From: Ciborinia camelliae
Taxonomy: Eukaryota; Ascomycota; Leotiomycetes; Helotiales; Sclerotiniaceae
NCBI GenBank assembly: GCA_025890175.1
Contig: JANPYM010000005.1
Span: 1,378,440 to 1,442,439 of the forward strand
Length of the DNA: 64,000 nucleotides
Direction: 5' to 3'
Part shown: positions 21,567-33,122 of the stretch, piece by piece
How positions within the stretch are numbered: position 1 is the first letter of the stretch
Layout: every line of letters begins with the position of its first letter
Made by a program: the position numbers and the translations under genes
The notes under the pieces: model-generated
Databases searched by the model: none
What the model was told of the DNA's origin: nothing
Seen by the model: only the letters and a program-made list of their open reading frames with translations

Positions 21567-24279
21567 ATGGATAAATCTTCCATCCAACAAAAATGGCTGT
21601 GAGTTTTCTGCTGTCTGTCGTTGTCGTGGTGTTGGAGTTGCAGTGGGAGTGGTAGTGGAGTTGTATACAGGATAATATCAATTCACACTGACTTGTAATT
21701 TAGTGTCGCACAAAAGATTGAGAGAGAGTTACAATCGCAGTTGAACAAGGATTCCCCTACATTTGAAGATATTGAACATCTTCTCACACAGTTTGTTTAT
21801 TGTATTCTTGTCTTTATCGTATTAGTCTAATTATCTTAGGTTGCGAATTGCTTGTGAAGCAGTTATCTTTAGTGACTTCGAATATGCTATCAAGGAGCGT
21901 GTACAACATCGTCTCTGGGATTCGCACAGCCTAATTAATACTCGATATCGAAAGTTCGTAGCTCATTACCGTTCCGCCGATCAGAAACGCCGTGCCGTGG
22001 AGCGCCGAAAGTTGGAGAAGCACTATGTCGACTTCCTCAAGACCAGCCAATACTTCTACAAGGGATATATTCAGCGTGTTGCTTCTCACTTTGGTCCTCT
22101 TCCTGCATTGCAACGTATCGCAAATCGCCTTTCTCTGAGCCCGCTGTCTGTGGACAAGCCGATCAAGGCCAACAAAACCCTTGAACATGTTCTTAAGCTG
22201 TCTTGTCACTTCACCTTACTTCGTCTTGGAGACTTAAGTAGATATCGAAATGACTTAAGAACCAAGGATCGCAGCTGGGACCCTGCCCTAGGATACTATT
22301 ATCTAGCCGAAGCTCTTTATCCTGATTCTGGCAATGCCCACAACCAGATGGCAGTCATTGCTCTCGCCGATGGCAGTCATCTCGATGCATTGTACCACCT
22401 GCTACGCGCAGTAGCTGTCGAAGAACCCCATACATTAGCTCGTGGAAACCTGGCTATTGAGTATAAAAAGATATCTACTACCTGGGAGAAGGAAAGACAG
22501 AGTAGACGTCGCCCAGCGCCCGTTGATTCCGCTCTTGTTATCTGGTTCGTACGACTCCAAGCTAGATTTTATAAAGGAGTAGAATTCTCTGCGCAAGGAG
22601 AGTTAGAGAATGAAGTTTTGGGTCAATTATTCTCAGCCCTGAAAGACCAGTCCTTCGAAGAAAGCTTAAACAAGCTGGTGCTGATCAATATGGCTGCAAA
22701 TTACCTGGCAACCCAGAGGCTTACTGGTTAGTCGATTTCTGTTTACTCGATTTCATCGTTTCATGAAAATCATCTGACAAATTTTGTAGAAGCGGAAAGT
22801 GGTGTGACCGATGACCTCAAGAAATCATTCTATTTTCTTCTTGGCTTCAACCTCCAGGTATTCTGCGTCCTGCTACAAGCGCTTATCTCGGAGCTTTCCG
22901 ATGCAGCCGAAGCAGAAAATCTGGAGTCTTTGACCGTCACAGATGCTTCTGGTGATTCCTTCGAAAAGCTCAGCCCCGTCGCAATTAGGGTCCTCCCTGC
23001 TATTCGTCAATACTTCGCCTGGATCATCTCGCAACGTCTCCTCCTTGTCGGCCTTGCAGACGGAGTTGACCTCGAGTCTACAGGCCCATTAGTCGGTCAT
23101 ATTCAGAGAATGTGGAAAACAGCCGCAGATGCACTCACCGCCCTGGTCAGCTTCTTTCCTGTCGCATCACTCCCTTATCTTACATATCTATTGCCTGAAG
23201 ATGAACAGACAGTCGGATTTAAACCTCTCAGAGACCCGCCACATGGTTTAGAAGAGTATAGTCTTTACAATAAAGATAATGGCTCTTTGAAAGCTCGAAT
23301 CTCTGATGGAATCATTCGGCAACCTGATAGCGAGAATTATGCTCGTATTCGGGATATTCTACGAGCTGGCATGGCTCTTCATTTTGAAAAACAATGCCCA
23401 ATTATAATGACCGACGATAGTAGATTTATCTATGATACCGAAAGCGCTATGAGCCCCATCTCAGTTGATTCTGCAATGCCAAGCCAGCCATCGAGGCCCA
23501 CATACGCAGTGCAAAACTACAAGAACATCAGTAATGACAATGTTGCAACATCAGACTCCATCGGCATTATGGATACTGAGATGAATCGCATGGTGGACGA
23601 TTTACTTGAGCCTCCAACATTTGCTCCTAGTGACGATACGTCTTATGGTATGAATAGCTCCATTGCAAATGCGGTATTTGCGCCCATTGGCTCTGAAAGA
23701 ACACGTCTATCGGCGAGTACCCATATTACGCCCACCAAAACCTTTCCAACTTTACCTGGCATCTGGGGCTCCCCATTTACGCCCAAACCTAATGAACTCC
23801 GGCCCATTAGTCCTGAAAAGCTTTCAAGTTCGGGTGGATTTCCATTGATGAATTATTCAACGAACGAAGACCAGCTTGCTGCCGCTGCGGCTCTCGACAA
23901 CATGACCGGGATGCAACGAAGAAGCTCAAATGGTGTTGCGGCGAATGCAAAGAACCATTTGACATCTTTTGATACCTCCAAGCCAGTCAATCAGATGTTG
24001 CAGGAGTCCTTGGCAAAGCAATTCGAACCCATGTCACTCTCATCATCGGTGTTCTCAACGAACAGCAGCAGTATTTATGTGAACAACTCTCCACCAAAGG
24101 CATACTATAATAGGACCTTGGGTCGTCCATCATTCAATGGTCAAGATAGTACTATCTATCCAGGTGCTAGCGATTTTGATCGAACTACAATGCTACAGAG
24201 CTCGTTCTGGAACCCCAGTCAAACCGATAATTACAATTACAACAGTACACCTCCCGCTGGTCAAGGTCGCCGAAGCTGA
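21567..24279 (+). CDS. EST1/SMG7-family protein (NMD or telomerase factor)
   Basis: Four exons (21567-21598, 21704-21790, 21840-22726, 22790-24279) give 831 residues. The N-terminal half is the 14-3-3-like/TPR module of the EST1-SMG5-SMG7 family: LRIACEAVIFSDFEYAIKER (about 41-60), a helical region with CHFTLLRLGDLSRYRNDLR, and the EST1 DNA/RNA-binding domain signature ALGYYYLAEALYPDSGNAHN followed by QMAVIALADGSHLDALYHLL. The C-terminal part has LPEDEQTVGFKPLRDPP and then a long disordered Ser/Asn/Pro-rich tail. Family members act in nonsense-mediated decay by binding phosphorylated Upf1, or in telomerase recruitment; filamentous fungi usually have a single such gene. The first exon is only 32 nt (MDKSSIQQKW). 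No PIN domain is seen, so it is closer to SMG7/EBS1 than to SMG6. Confidence 0.85.
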
Positions 24280-24688
24280 GTTCCACTCTTATTGCCGTGA
24301 ATCATTGCGGATTCATTACAGATTACCAATTTGATATCTTCATCACCAACACCTTCATTCGACAACACTCTTACCGTCTGTCGGCACTAATCGGTAAGAA
24401 GTTTTTGCTCTTACACGACTCGAGGTCATCGGGAATCATCAGCAGAATTCATCAGCGCATTGTAAGAAAATCACAGTCAGATGCTGTAAGAACTGAGAAC
24501 GATCGAAGCATATGGGCAAAAAACGTTTTATTGGGTTTCTAAAGACACGCTAGCTCTATAAACTGATCGTGGAGGATCGTAAGGTCAATGCATCATGCAC
24601 TACATCATTTCGATTGTAGACGCTCCCGTTGTTGAAACCATCACCTGAACGCCGTCTAGAATCAGAATGGGAAACAGCTCATATGTAT
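24280..24688. other. Convergent EST1-like/adenosine kinase interval
   Basis: These 409 bp between two stop codons contain only short open frames and are probably 3' UTR sequence. Confidence 0.6.
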
Positions 24689-26015
24689 CTATTGGCTGGT
24701 AGGCTTGTAAGTCTGCTTAGGGAAGGGGAATCTGCAACCATCGTTAGTCTGTATTCTATACAATTTGATAAGATTGTACACCGATATTCGAGATTTTGAT
24801 TGTGATGTGAATGTATAAAAAATGATTAAGAAACTTACGATGGACCCAACTCCTGAATGCTCAACTTAGCCAACCATTGTCCTTGGTCAACGCACTGATC
24901 GAGGGATTCTCCAGCAACCAAACCAGCAGTAAAGCCAGCAGCGAAAGCATCTCCTGCACCTGTAGTGTCGTTGATCAAACTCTTGTCGATGGCATGAACG
25001 GGATATTCCTTAACATCTTGTCCATTGACAGCTACAACAGTAGGGAGAGTTCCTTGTGTAATAATAGCCACTCTCTCCCTCTTCTTGTTCTCCTTTGGCA
25101 AAGCAGCCAACGCCTTGGCAATCTCCTTAATATCCTTGGACTCAACACCGTGGCTTTCCGCCCAGGCCAAAGCCTCGGTCTCATTACCAATAACATAATC
25201 CCAATATGGTGCGGTAGCGTCAAGGGGCTCCTTGAAGAACTGAGAGATAAATGGCGCAGAAAGGGAAAATACAAATGCCTTATTGTTCTTGGCAGCTTCC
25301 TCAGCAAGGGCTTGGATAGCTGGTGGGCACACAGTCAAATGGTATCCACCAACAAAGTAATGGGTAGCACCCTCAACCAACTTCCACACCTCGGGCGACT
25401 TCAAATGCTCCAAATCATAATGATTGGCAGCGCCCAAATCGGTACACATAGAACGGTTGTGATCGGTAATAACAACACCACAACGTCCAGTGGGCTGCTT
25501 CTTATCTACACGGTATTCGACGCGGAGACCAGCGGTCTTGACGGCATCGTGGAGGATAGCGGCGTATTTGTCATCACCGACTCCACCGAGGAAGACGACG
25601 CTGTTTGGTGGGAGAATGTATTGTGCTCCGCGAGCAGTGTTTTGAGCTCCGCCTCCCGCAATCAGCTTGGCGGAGTAGTTGTTGAGGAGATCTTCGTAGA
25701 TGGAGATGTGCTTTTCTTCGGCGAGGATGGCATCGTTGGGTTTGAGGCCGTATTTGTCAAGGAGGGCTTGGTTTCCTTGGGCTTGGATATCTGAGGAGGG
25801 AGTTTAGTTTCAGTTTTAAGAGGTATGGTTTGATAGTCCGGGTGAAGAGATCCTCTCTACTCGAAAGTGAACTGGAGTCTAGAAAATCTTCTCGACTCAA
25901 GGCTGTTGAGAGCTGTCCAAGATTGAGACATTGAGAAGTTATTGGGGGTCTATCACTACATACCAAGCAATGGGTTTTCCAAGCAAAGAAGGGCGTATTC
26001 TTTAGTTCCAGACAT
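24689..26015 (-). CDS. ADO1: Adenosine kinase
   Basis: Three exons (26015-25964, 25790-24839, 24731-24689) give 348 residues. The enzyme (PfkB/ribokinase family) phosphorylates adenosine to AMP with ATP, recycling adenosine made by S-adenosylhomocysteine hydrolysis. Visible are the start LENPLLDIQ spanning intron 1, the substrate-binding GGGAQNTARG and GGVGDDKYA blocks, the MCTDLGAANHY block, and the catalytic motif DTTGAGDAFAAGF with the base Asp at about residue 298. The last exon is 43 nt and restores the family C-terminus FPFPKQTYK; without it the frame would end at LGPS, so the splice at TC/GTAAGT is supported. The symbol follows the yeast ortholog. The same strand carries uL2 upstream, with no sign of shared regulation. 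Confidence 0.95.
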
Positions 26016-26493
26016 AGTTGCTATCGCTCTGCTATTAAAATTTAGGATGTTGGATCTTGATGGCGGGGTTCCTGTGCGGTGAAGAAAGGTTTGGTGGGGT
26101 TGTATTATGACTGGGATTCTGCGAAAGGTCCACATTTAGAAACGAGTCTTTTGGCGTACGGAGGACCCGACATATTTCGAGGCCAAGAAGTTTTGTAGCT
26201 CAAATTAATCAAGTGCATAAAATATATAATTGTGCTTGTGGGATTACGATTCAGTCATTCGAGATGACGACGTTCAAATTTAGTAAATCAATTTGGTAGA
26301 AGAAAAGCCATCAATTCATTTTGCATGGTGTCTGTTAACATGCCATCACGATCTCCTGATCACTAGTAAATCATGCCAGAGCACACAAGATTGTTTGGTA
26401 GAAGTCTTTTCTGTCATCCTCGTTGAGATCCATCCCAAATTACAAAGATGCAGTCCCAACATATCCGAAGCAATGAAAACCCCCTTAACTCGC
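26016..26493. promoter_or_regulatory. Adenosine kinase promoter and uL2 3' end
   Basis: This 478-bp interval separates two minus-strand genes. It should contain the adenosine kinase promoter (right after 26015) and the 3' UTR of uL2 (left of 26493). No gene or motif was recognised. Confidence 0.5.
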
Positions 26494-27575
26494 TCAATCC
26501 TTGACCTTTTGGGTACCACGTAACAGACCAGTTCTTCTTGCAGCAATGAGACCAGCCTTTTGACCTTGTGCGGCATATCTGGAGATTGTAGATGCTTTAC
26601 CAATATGTTGATGGTTACCACCCTGTTTCTCGTTAGCGCTAGATTCTGGTATGAATGGCAGATTTTACGTACTCCGTGAGGATGGTCAACAGGGTTCATG
26701 GCAACACCACGAGTCTTTGGCCATGAGTTACGCTTGACGGCGAACTTGTGCTTAGCACGGGATGCCTCTGTAAAAACAATCAGTATACCAAACTTTCCAT
26801 CTCCTTCATCATCGATTGGGCCTTTCAAAACGTACTCAAGAGAGGTTTGTCGGTTCTTCCGCCACCAGCAACGATACCAATCATTCCACGGGCGCTGCTC
26901 TTGATGACCTTCTTGGCACCAGATGGGAGCTTGACACGGGTCTTGCCCTCATCAGGGTTGTGTCCAATAACGGTGACATAGTTACCAGAGGTACGTCCCA
27001 ACGCACCACGGTCGCCTGCCTTCTCCTCAACGTTGGAGATGACGGTACCTTCTGGAACAGATCCGAGCGGGAGAATGTTTCCGACTGTGAGGTTTGCGTT
27101 CTTGCCAGCGTAGATGAATTGTCCGGTGTACATTCCTTCGTTGGCGATGAAAGTCTCGGTGTGGAGCTTGAATCTATACGGATCGCGGAAGACAACCTTG
27201 GCGAGGGGAGCACCACGTCCTGGGTCGTGGATGATATCCTTTACAACACCACGGACGTAACCGTGTCTCTCAGCATAGTCGAGAGTTCTGAACTGAGCTG
27301 GTGCCTTGTTCAATCTGGTGTTGGCTGTGAAGATCGAGCCACGGCCCTTTCTTTGGTTACGAATAACTCTTCTTCAGATTCGCAGACACGTTAGCTAGAG
27401 TTCTGCGATTTCAAAATCTGTCATCGTCGACGCAATCCGTTAAGAATTGGTTGTGGAGGGGAAGATTAGACCCTTTCCTCCAATTTCAATCGCATTTATC
27501 CCATAAAATGGGAAATCAGAGCATTCCAAATAGTAGATTGAAGGGGAACAGTAGGAAATCAAGTACATACCCCAT
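26494..27575 (-). CDS. RPL2: 60S ribosomal protein uL2 (L8/Rpl2)
   Basis: Four exons (27575-27571, 27371-26836, 26767-26673, 26622-26494) give 254 residues, the length of yeast Rpl2. uL2 lies at the peptidyl-transferase centre of the large subunit. The protein reads [19 protein letters not shown], then [40 protein letters not shown] and [17 protein letters not shown], the last containing the near-invariant histidine loop, and ends [10 protein letters not shown]. The first coding exon is just five bases (ATGGG); the codon for the second glycine is completed across a 199-bp intron with a CTAAC branch site and a CTGAAG acceptor. A long first intron right after the start codon is common in fungal ribosomal protein genes. 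Confidence 0.96.
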
Positions 27576-29835
27576 CTTGACGCTGTTGGCGATGGATGAT
27601 AGTGGTCGACGAAGAATTCACAAGAGGAGGAAATCACGAATGGTCCCAGTGTGCGCCTTCCCAAAATTACTTTACAAATTTAAGCGACTGCCCTAGTCCA
27701 AAAAACCGCGATCATGGCCTTAAAGTGTTGATGAGTAATGTTAGGCCGCCGCAACAAGGATACGCTAGTGGATGTTTTTTACTGTGACGACTGTTGATAT
27801 CGACGCAAGATCCATTCCAACATATAAATGCCAATGTCACGAACCAAGTCTAGACAATGACAATTAACATGACGAGGCAATACTGGAGGTCGATATTGGT
27901 AGCTCAAAACGTTGCTTGCCTTAATTTAGGACTATATTGGCGTTAAAGTTGGGTTATTTCCTCCATCGCCTCATCTATGTCCTACATCATGATCATCAAG
28001 CCTCCAGTCATATCAATCGATCTATGTAATGCACGCATCTTGTTTGATGGTCTCTACAAGCTCGCGGCTAAATTCGGGACCGCTCAGGCCTTTGGATAGT
28101 GTTCTGAGGCAATTTTCAAATTCTCCAGAGTTTCATGAAAATAGCTTCATTATTTCCGCTTTCGTTGTGATTGTGTAGTACCTCATGACTTAGTGGATTT
28201 TTGAGCGTTGAAGGAGATTGCATAAATGGTCCAGAGCTAAGCCAATGTGCCCTACTCAGCAAGGAAATTGCGGGGTGCGCAATCGCGACCACATATCATG
28301 GTTTTCATTGTACGAGATCATTTCAACAATTGAAGAAACCTTCTTTTTAATTTCTAGCGCCCAGCTCGATCTTTACAGAATGGTTGAATTTACTGTTTCG
28401 GAAGTGGCGCAAGAATTTTGTACCTACCGTACAATTCCGAGTTACTATCACAGGCACCTTTTCAATGTCCCAAGCCATTTCAACAATTCAAAAGTCACTT
28501 ATTTTCCTACATCCGACCACCCGGTGGTATGCCTACAAGATACCTACCTTAGGTGAATTTAATAACGTTTCGGAAGTGGTGTGGAGATTTCCCCCTACAA
28601 TTCCGAGTTACTATCACAGGCACCTTTTCAATGTCCCAAGCCATTTCAACAATTGAAAGGTCACTTATCTGCCTATATCCGATGCCGGGCGGTATGCCTA
28701 CAAGATAGGTGAATTGAATGTTTATAAGGGGCGTGGAGATTTTGTGCCTTTCCCTACAGACTACTCAAGTTACGACGACAGACACATTTTCAATGTCTGA
28801 AGCTATTTCAACAATCAAATGAACATCATTTGTTCAACATTTGACACTAGACTAACTAGATTGAAAGACATAACGTTGCAGGATTTCCTTTGTGCATAGT
28901 GTTTTACGCCTCCGGTCTTGCATAGGTACTCCCTCGCCATTAGATCCCGGGCGCAAGGCCAATCGCAACATTGTCTTTCCACATCTCAATCATTACCTAC
29001 TGTTCAATCGAACAAATCAACCAATTCTTCGTCACATACAAATTATTACTACCCTGTCTATTTTGTTATATACGAAATATCAAATTCTAAATCTAAATGA
29101 GGGGGTGCGGTGCGTTGGCTATCCGGGCATCGCAAAGTACCCAGTATGTTTAGGCAATTTTGTCTACTTTTTATATCTTCAAAAAATTGAACCAGGTGAG
29201 TCTGAAAATCGTGCTTCATTCCATGGTTTTCACTGGTAAGCGAATGTGGGCGAGTGGGTGGTATTCCCGTGCATGGCATTGCCGAATTGTCCGTCCTTTC
29301 AAACAACTATCAAATGTGGGACATTGTTATATATATATACATGGCACAATGGAATAGTTGTTGCTAGTGGGTTCTTTCCAGTGCAAGATTTCTCGCCCTT
29401 CACGAAAGAGGAGACTATGCCGACTATGCCAATAATACGTCAGGGGAATGTGAATGGTTGGGCGGGTCACAAGGATACATATATACTCAGGCTTCGGCTT
29501 GAGCGGTCGATGTTGGTGGAAATCGAAAAAAAAAAGAATGAACTTTGTGGGGGCATATGGACGTGATATATGGCATGGGACTAGATGATATCAAAGAATG
29601 CTCAGAAATATCGAATTGTGCCATAGGACTAATAAGAAAGACGACTGGTTTCTATATTGACCGCTTGCCTGGTGTCCCTTTGTGTTGTACGTGCGTGATA
29701 GAATGCTTAGACCAATAAACCAAGTCGCGCTTGTCGGCAATATCTTTGAGCTTCCTCTGACTTCATTCTAAAAAGCTTCTTATCAAACAACCTAAGAACA
29801 TCATAACATCAGAACACCACGACCCAAACCACATC
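27576..29835. other. 2.3-kb interval with a decayed tandem repeat
   Basis: It lies between the uL2 start codon and the DDT/WHIM gene and should contain both promoters. Open frames here are short and without recognisable protein content. The main structure is a degenerate repeat with a period near 166 bp (28310-28830). Confidence 0.55.
28310..28830. repeat. Degenerate ~166-bp tandem repeat, 3-4 copies
   Basis: The block AATTCCGAGTTACTATCACA begins at 28433 and again at 28599, a spacing of 166 bp, and both copies continue with near-identical sequence through CATTTCAACAATT and GGTATGCCTACAAGATA. A third, more diverged copy follows (GTTAC at 28769, CATTTTCAATGTC). A fragment of an older copy precedes them (ATCATTTCAACAATTGAAG, near 28319, and TTTCGGAAGTGG at 28398). 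Copies share no transposon-like ends and no open frame. Divergence increases toward both edges. Confidence 0.85.
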
Positions 29836-31927
29836 ATGGCCTCTTCTGATGACTCTTCAGATCTCTCCTCGGTACCATCTGAGGATGAAAGCTTACAATT
29901 AACAAAAAAAGATGGTATTCTTAAATTCTTCTCAAAAGCCCCGAAACCAACTGCAGCACGCAAAGTCGAGGCATCTCCACCACGGCCGAAGAGAGAACCA
30001 TCACCACCTCATGAATATGTCTTAGCAGATAACCCAGATATCGCCGTACGTATAACTCTTATCGTCGCGTACTGAAAGATTTTACACGTTCAAAACGCGT
30101 GGTTGTGGTGTTCAATGGTTGCTAACACGAATTCTGCGCAGTTTATCGTCATGTTCCGTGCCCGATTCAAGGAAGCATTTCCAAAATCCCTACCCAACTT
30201 TGGACCACAAGAATTAGAGCGCGCCGTTGTCGATACTACACCTGGAGAGCATGCTGAACAATTCCTTTGCGCATTGTTGGGACTTCTTCTGAATAGAAAG
30301 CAGGATGTTAAGTAGGTCATATTTGCAGCGGCTAGCATTACCCCGAAGTTTTTACAGAACCACTTTCTAACTTCTGGTTGTTCACAGGGCCGGACATTAT
30401 AACCGCGCTCTAGAGGAGGCCGTTCAAACGCATAAACTACAATGGGCGAAGGATTGGGAAAGCAAGAATCCTCTTTCTGGGGGTGCTACCTTCACTTCCA
30501 TGTCTCCTGCAGAGCGGGTTGGTCCCTTACACAAAGATTTCAGGAAGAAGAGAATCTCGCTGATTTTATAATATAGCTTACTCTTTTACGCACTCTCATT
30601 CTCTGGTCCTTAGCCTCCTCCGATGTGGTCAAGGGCACGATTACAGCCTCCTACAAGCAAACCCGCCACGAAGATGATCTTAACCAACCACTTTCTGTAC
30701 AGCCATGGGGATCAGATGCCGATCGACGCCGTTACTTTCTTATTGAAGGTCTGGATGATACACACTTCCGAGTCTACAGAGAAAGCAATCATACTGGTGT
30801 AAAGAGAACTTGGCGGAGCGTCGCAAGTGACATAGATGAGTTGAAATTATTGGCAGAGAAGCTAGTAAAGCACGACGGTGGTCAGAAAGCCAGAACTTTG
30901 AGTGGAAAAATGCTTGCGGCTGTTCCACGGTTCGAAGCAACTGAAGAAGTGAGTACTATATTATCTATGGCTCAACCAGTTACTTTTATTTTCAGTGTTG
31001 CTAACAAAGTCACAGAAACGAAAGAGAAGAGAATATCGACAAGCTCGCAAGGAGCAATTCAAGCGTCCAGAACCAAACTTCTCGATGTATGAAGGTCGTA
31101 CCCGAGGAAAGCGCATGAAGTACACTTATTCTGATGACGAAGATGATGTATTTTCTGATACTACCGGATCCCGTCGTTCTACTCGGAACACTGGTAACCA
31201 CACACCAGCTGAGCCAGCGGGGCCCACTGTCACATTAAGTGGTCGTCAGGTCAGATCTCGTGTTGGTGGAGCCTATGGTGAAAGTGTTCTCAGTGGAACG
31301 CATGTCTTTGCAGAAGCTCATGGGAATATCGAATTAGGCGAAGAGTCGGAGGAAGTGACCTCTAGACCACGCCGTGCTGGGGCTTCTAACCGCGGTCGCG
31401 ATTGGGCATCTAAAGGGAAGCATATCGAAGGATATAATTCAGTGGATGAAATGGACGATGATGAGGAAGACGATGCTAGTGAGCAAGACTATGGCGATGA
31501 CGAAGAAGACGACGATCAAGTCTCTCTGGCAAGTGAAATTGACGAGCCGGAAGAGGACACTGATGGAAATGAGGACACGGAGGAAGACAATCACGAGAGG
31601 AAGAGTTTAATCGTCAAGCTCCCTATCAAGACCCCAACACCGGAGAAAAAGACTATGATGAAACTTCACGTGAGCCCACAGCCAAAGTCGAACTCGGAGA
31701 GCGTGGCCCCTCGAAAAGACGCAAGCCCAAATGCATCCACAGAAGTCAATAGTGAGGAGAAGCATCACCAACCCGTTTTTATCGAAGCCGATAACAAAAC
31801 TAAATCCATATCCATCACGAAAAAATCTATTCCGATTCCACCGTCGCCTTCTCTGACTTTCCGTGGCAGTCCTGAGAAAGCTTCTACTCTATCACCATCT
31901 ATCAATATTGGTTACGGTGTTTCTTAA
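29836..31927 (+). CDS. DDT/WHIM-domain chromatin remodelling protein
   Basis: Five exons (29836-30045, 30142-30311, 30388-30517, 30577-30948, 31016-31927) give 597 residues. After an acidic Ser-rich start, residues about 60-200 carry the hydrophobic/aromatic pattern of a DDT-WHIM1 region (HEYVLADNPDIAFIVMFRAR and MSPAERLTLLRTLILWSLAS), and about 235-275 the WHIM2-like block DADRRRYFLIEGLDDTHFRV. This arrangement occurs in ISWI-associated subunits and in RSF1/CECR2-like proteins, where WHIM motifs contact the ISWI HAND-SANT-SLIDE region and linker DNA. Then come a basic segment (KRKRREYRQARKEQFKR), an AT-hook-like stretch, a long acidic tract (DDDEEDDASEQDYGDDEEDD) and Lys/Ser/Pro-rich tail. 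Nuclear location is expected. Which ISWI complex it serves cannot be told. Confidence 0.8.
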
Positions 31928-32485
31928 TGTAATAATAATTGATGATAGCGGGCATGGGAAAAGGTGTTATGATGACAAAAGGCGTAAAGATAAAGGCATG
32001 GCAATTTGCTTGGGTGGGAGCTCCTAAGGCTGATTGTTGGGTATATTTATGTTCTCTCGATATACATAACATATCTTTCAGAGCATATTAACATGATTAG
32101 CTATAATAGTGTGATCTCATGAGTAGACAAAGACTCATGACTGTTGCAATACAATATTACATGATTGCATGTACAATCCTTCTATCCTGACCATTTTTTG
32201 GAAGAGGCTATATTGTAAAATGTGTGTTGCGATGGGATAAATCACCGGTCGGGTTTGAGCTTGCTCCAACCCCAGGGTATAGATGAATACTAGCAACATG
32301 TAGTCCCATCTGCTCAAAGAACTCAAAACGTACACCGGTATGTTGTTCTATTACCGCCCCCAACGCCATCCATGTAAATGCCCATTCCCTTTTCTCGAAA
32401 CACCTCATAATCCATCAATTCAATCTCCAGCCGAAGCTAGGTTCTCATAATACTGCCCCAAGTCCATCAGCAACGAAAGGTGGAA
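31928..32485. other. Convergent interval, no gene seen
   Basis: These 558 bp between two stop codons contain only short open frames on both strands and presumably 3' UTRs. Confidence 0.6.
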
Positions 32486-33122
32486 TTAATAAAGCATGGC
32501 AAGCGGACTCACATCCCCCATTTCCGCCGCCAACTTCGCATTCTTTCCAATCTCTGCTATCTTCTCCTTAATCGGCCAGTTGTTGACGGTATACCACCAT
32601 CGACGGACTCGGGCACCAGCACTGTTGCCGCTGAGTTTGGCGTTCTTGTTCCAGTGTTTCCAGCCGGCCCAGAGGAGGGTTACGGCAATGCCTTGAATGA
32701 GTGGCATGCATACCTGGGATATAAAAGTTAGTTTGCAAATTCCGTATACTCGTAAAGGGAGAATAGATAGATGTTGAGAAAGGGAAAATCACCTGGTCTC
32801 TAATGGTTATAAAAGCAACCTTCCAATACGAATCTGCATGCGCAATACTAGCCAAATAACTTTGCTCAAACCGTAAATCGGGTATAGGGGGGAAGCTTGC
32901 TCGGCGCGGTAATGGTCTTATAACATCGTATGGAATGTCCTCTATTTCAGCTTCGCCATCGATACTATCTTTATCATCGTATGCGTATTCTGGGTGTACA
33001 GAAACGGGCTCTTTGCTGGAAGCGGCGGTAGAGGGGTTTATGTCGTGATTGGGAGATGGGTCGCGCTTTATTGATGCACTCTGAATTGTAGATGCTATCT
33101 CAAGGGGGAGCGAGGAAGACAT
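32486..33122 (-). CDS. DUF1770-like fungal protein
   Basis: Two exons (33122-32793 and 32713-32486) give 185 residues. The splice (CAG/GTGATT, TAACTT branch region, CCCAG acceptor) joins ITIRDQ to VCMPLIQG in frame. The central block RRASFPPIPDLRFEQSYLAS, then WKVAFITIRDQVCMPLIQG and a hydrophobic stretch (IAVTLLWAGWKHW), resembles the small fungal family annotated as DUF1770, as far as I can recall it. The N-terminal 60 residues are acidic and Ser-rich. A single membrane-associated helix is possible (about 116-131). No function is known. Confidence 0.72.

Noticed and set aside
24877..25794. 305-residue plus-strand frame opposite adenosine kinase
   Set aside because: Pure antisense shadow of the conserved kinase exon.
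29058..29566. Several open frames of 60-115 residues between the repeat and the DDT/WHIM gene
   Set aside because: Mutually overlapping in different frames, with no domain, splice logic or start context.
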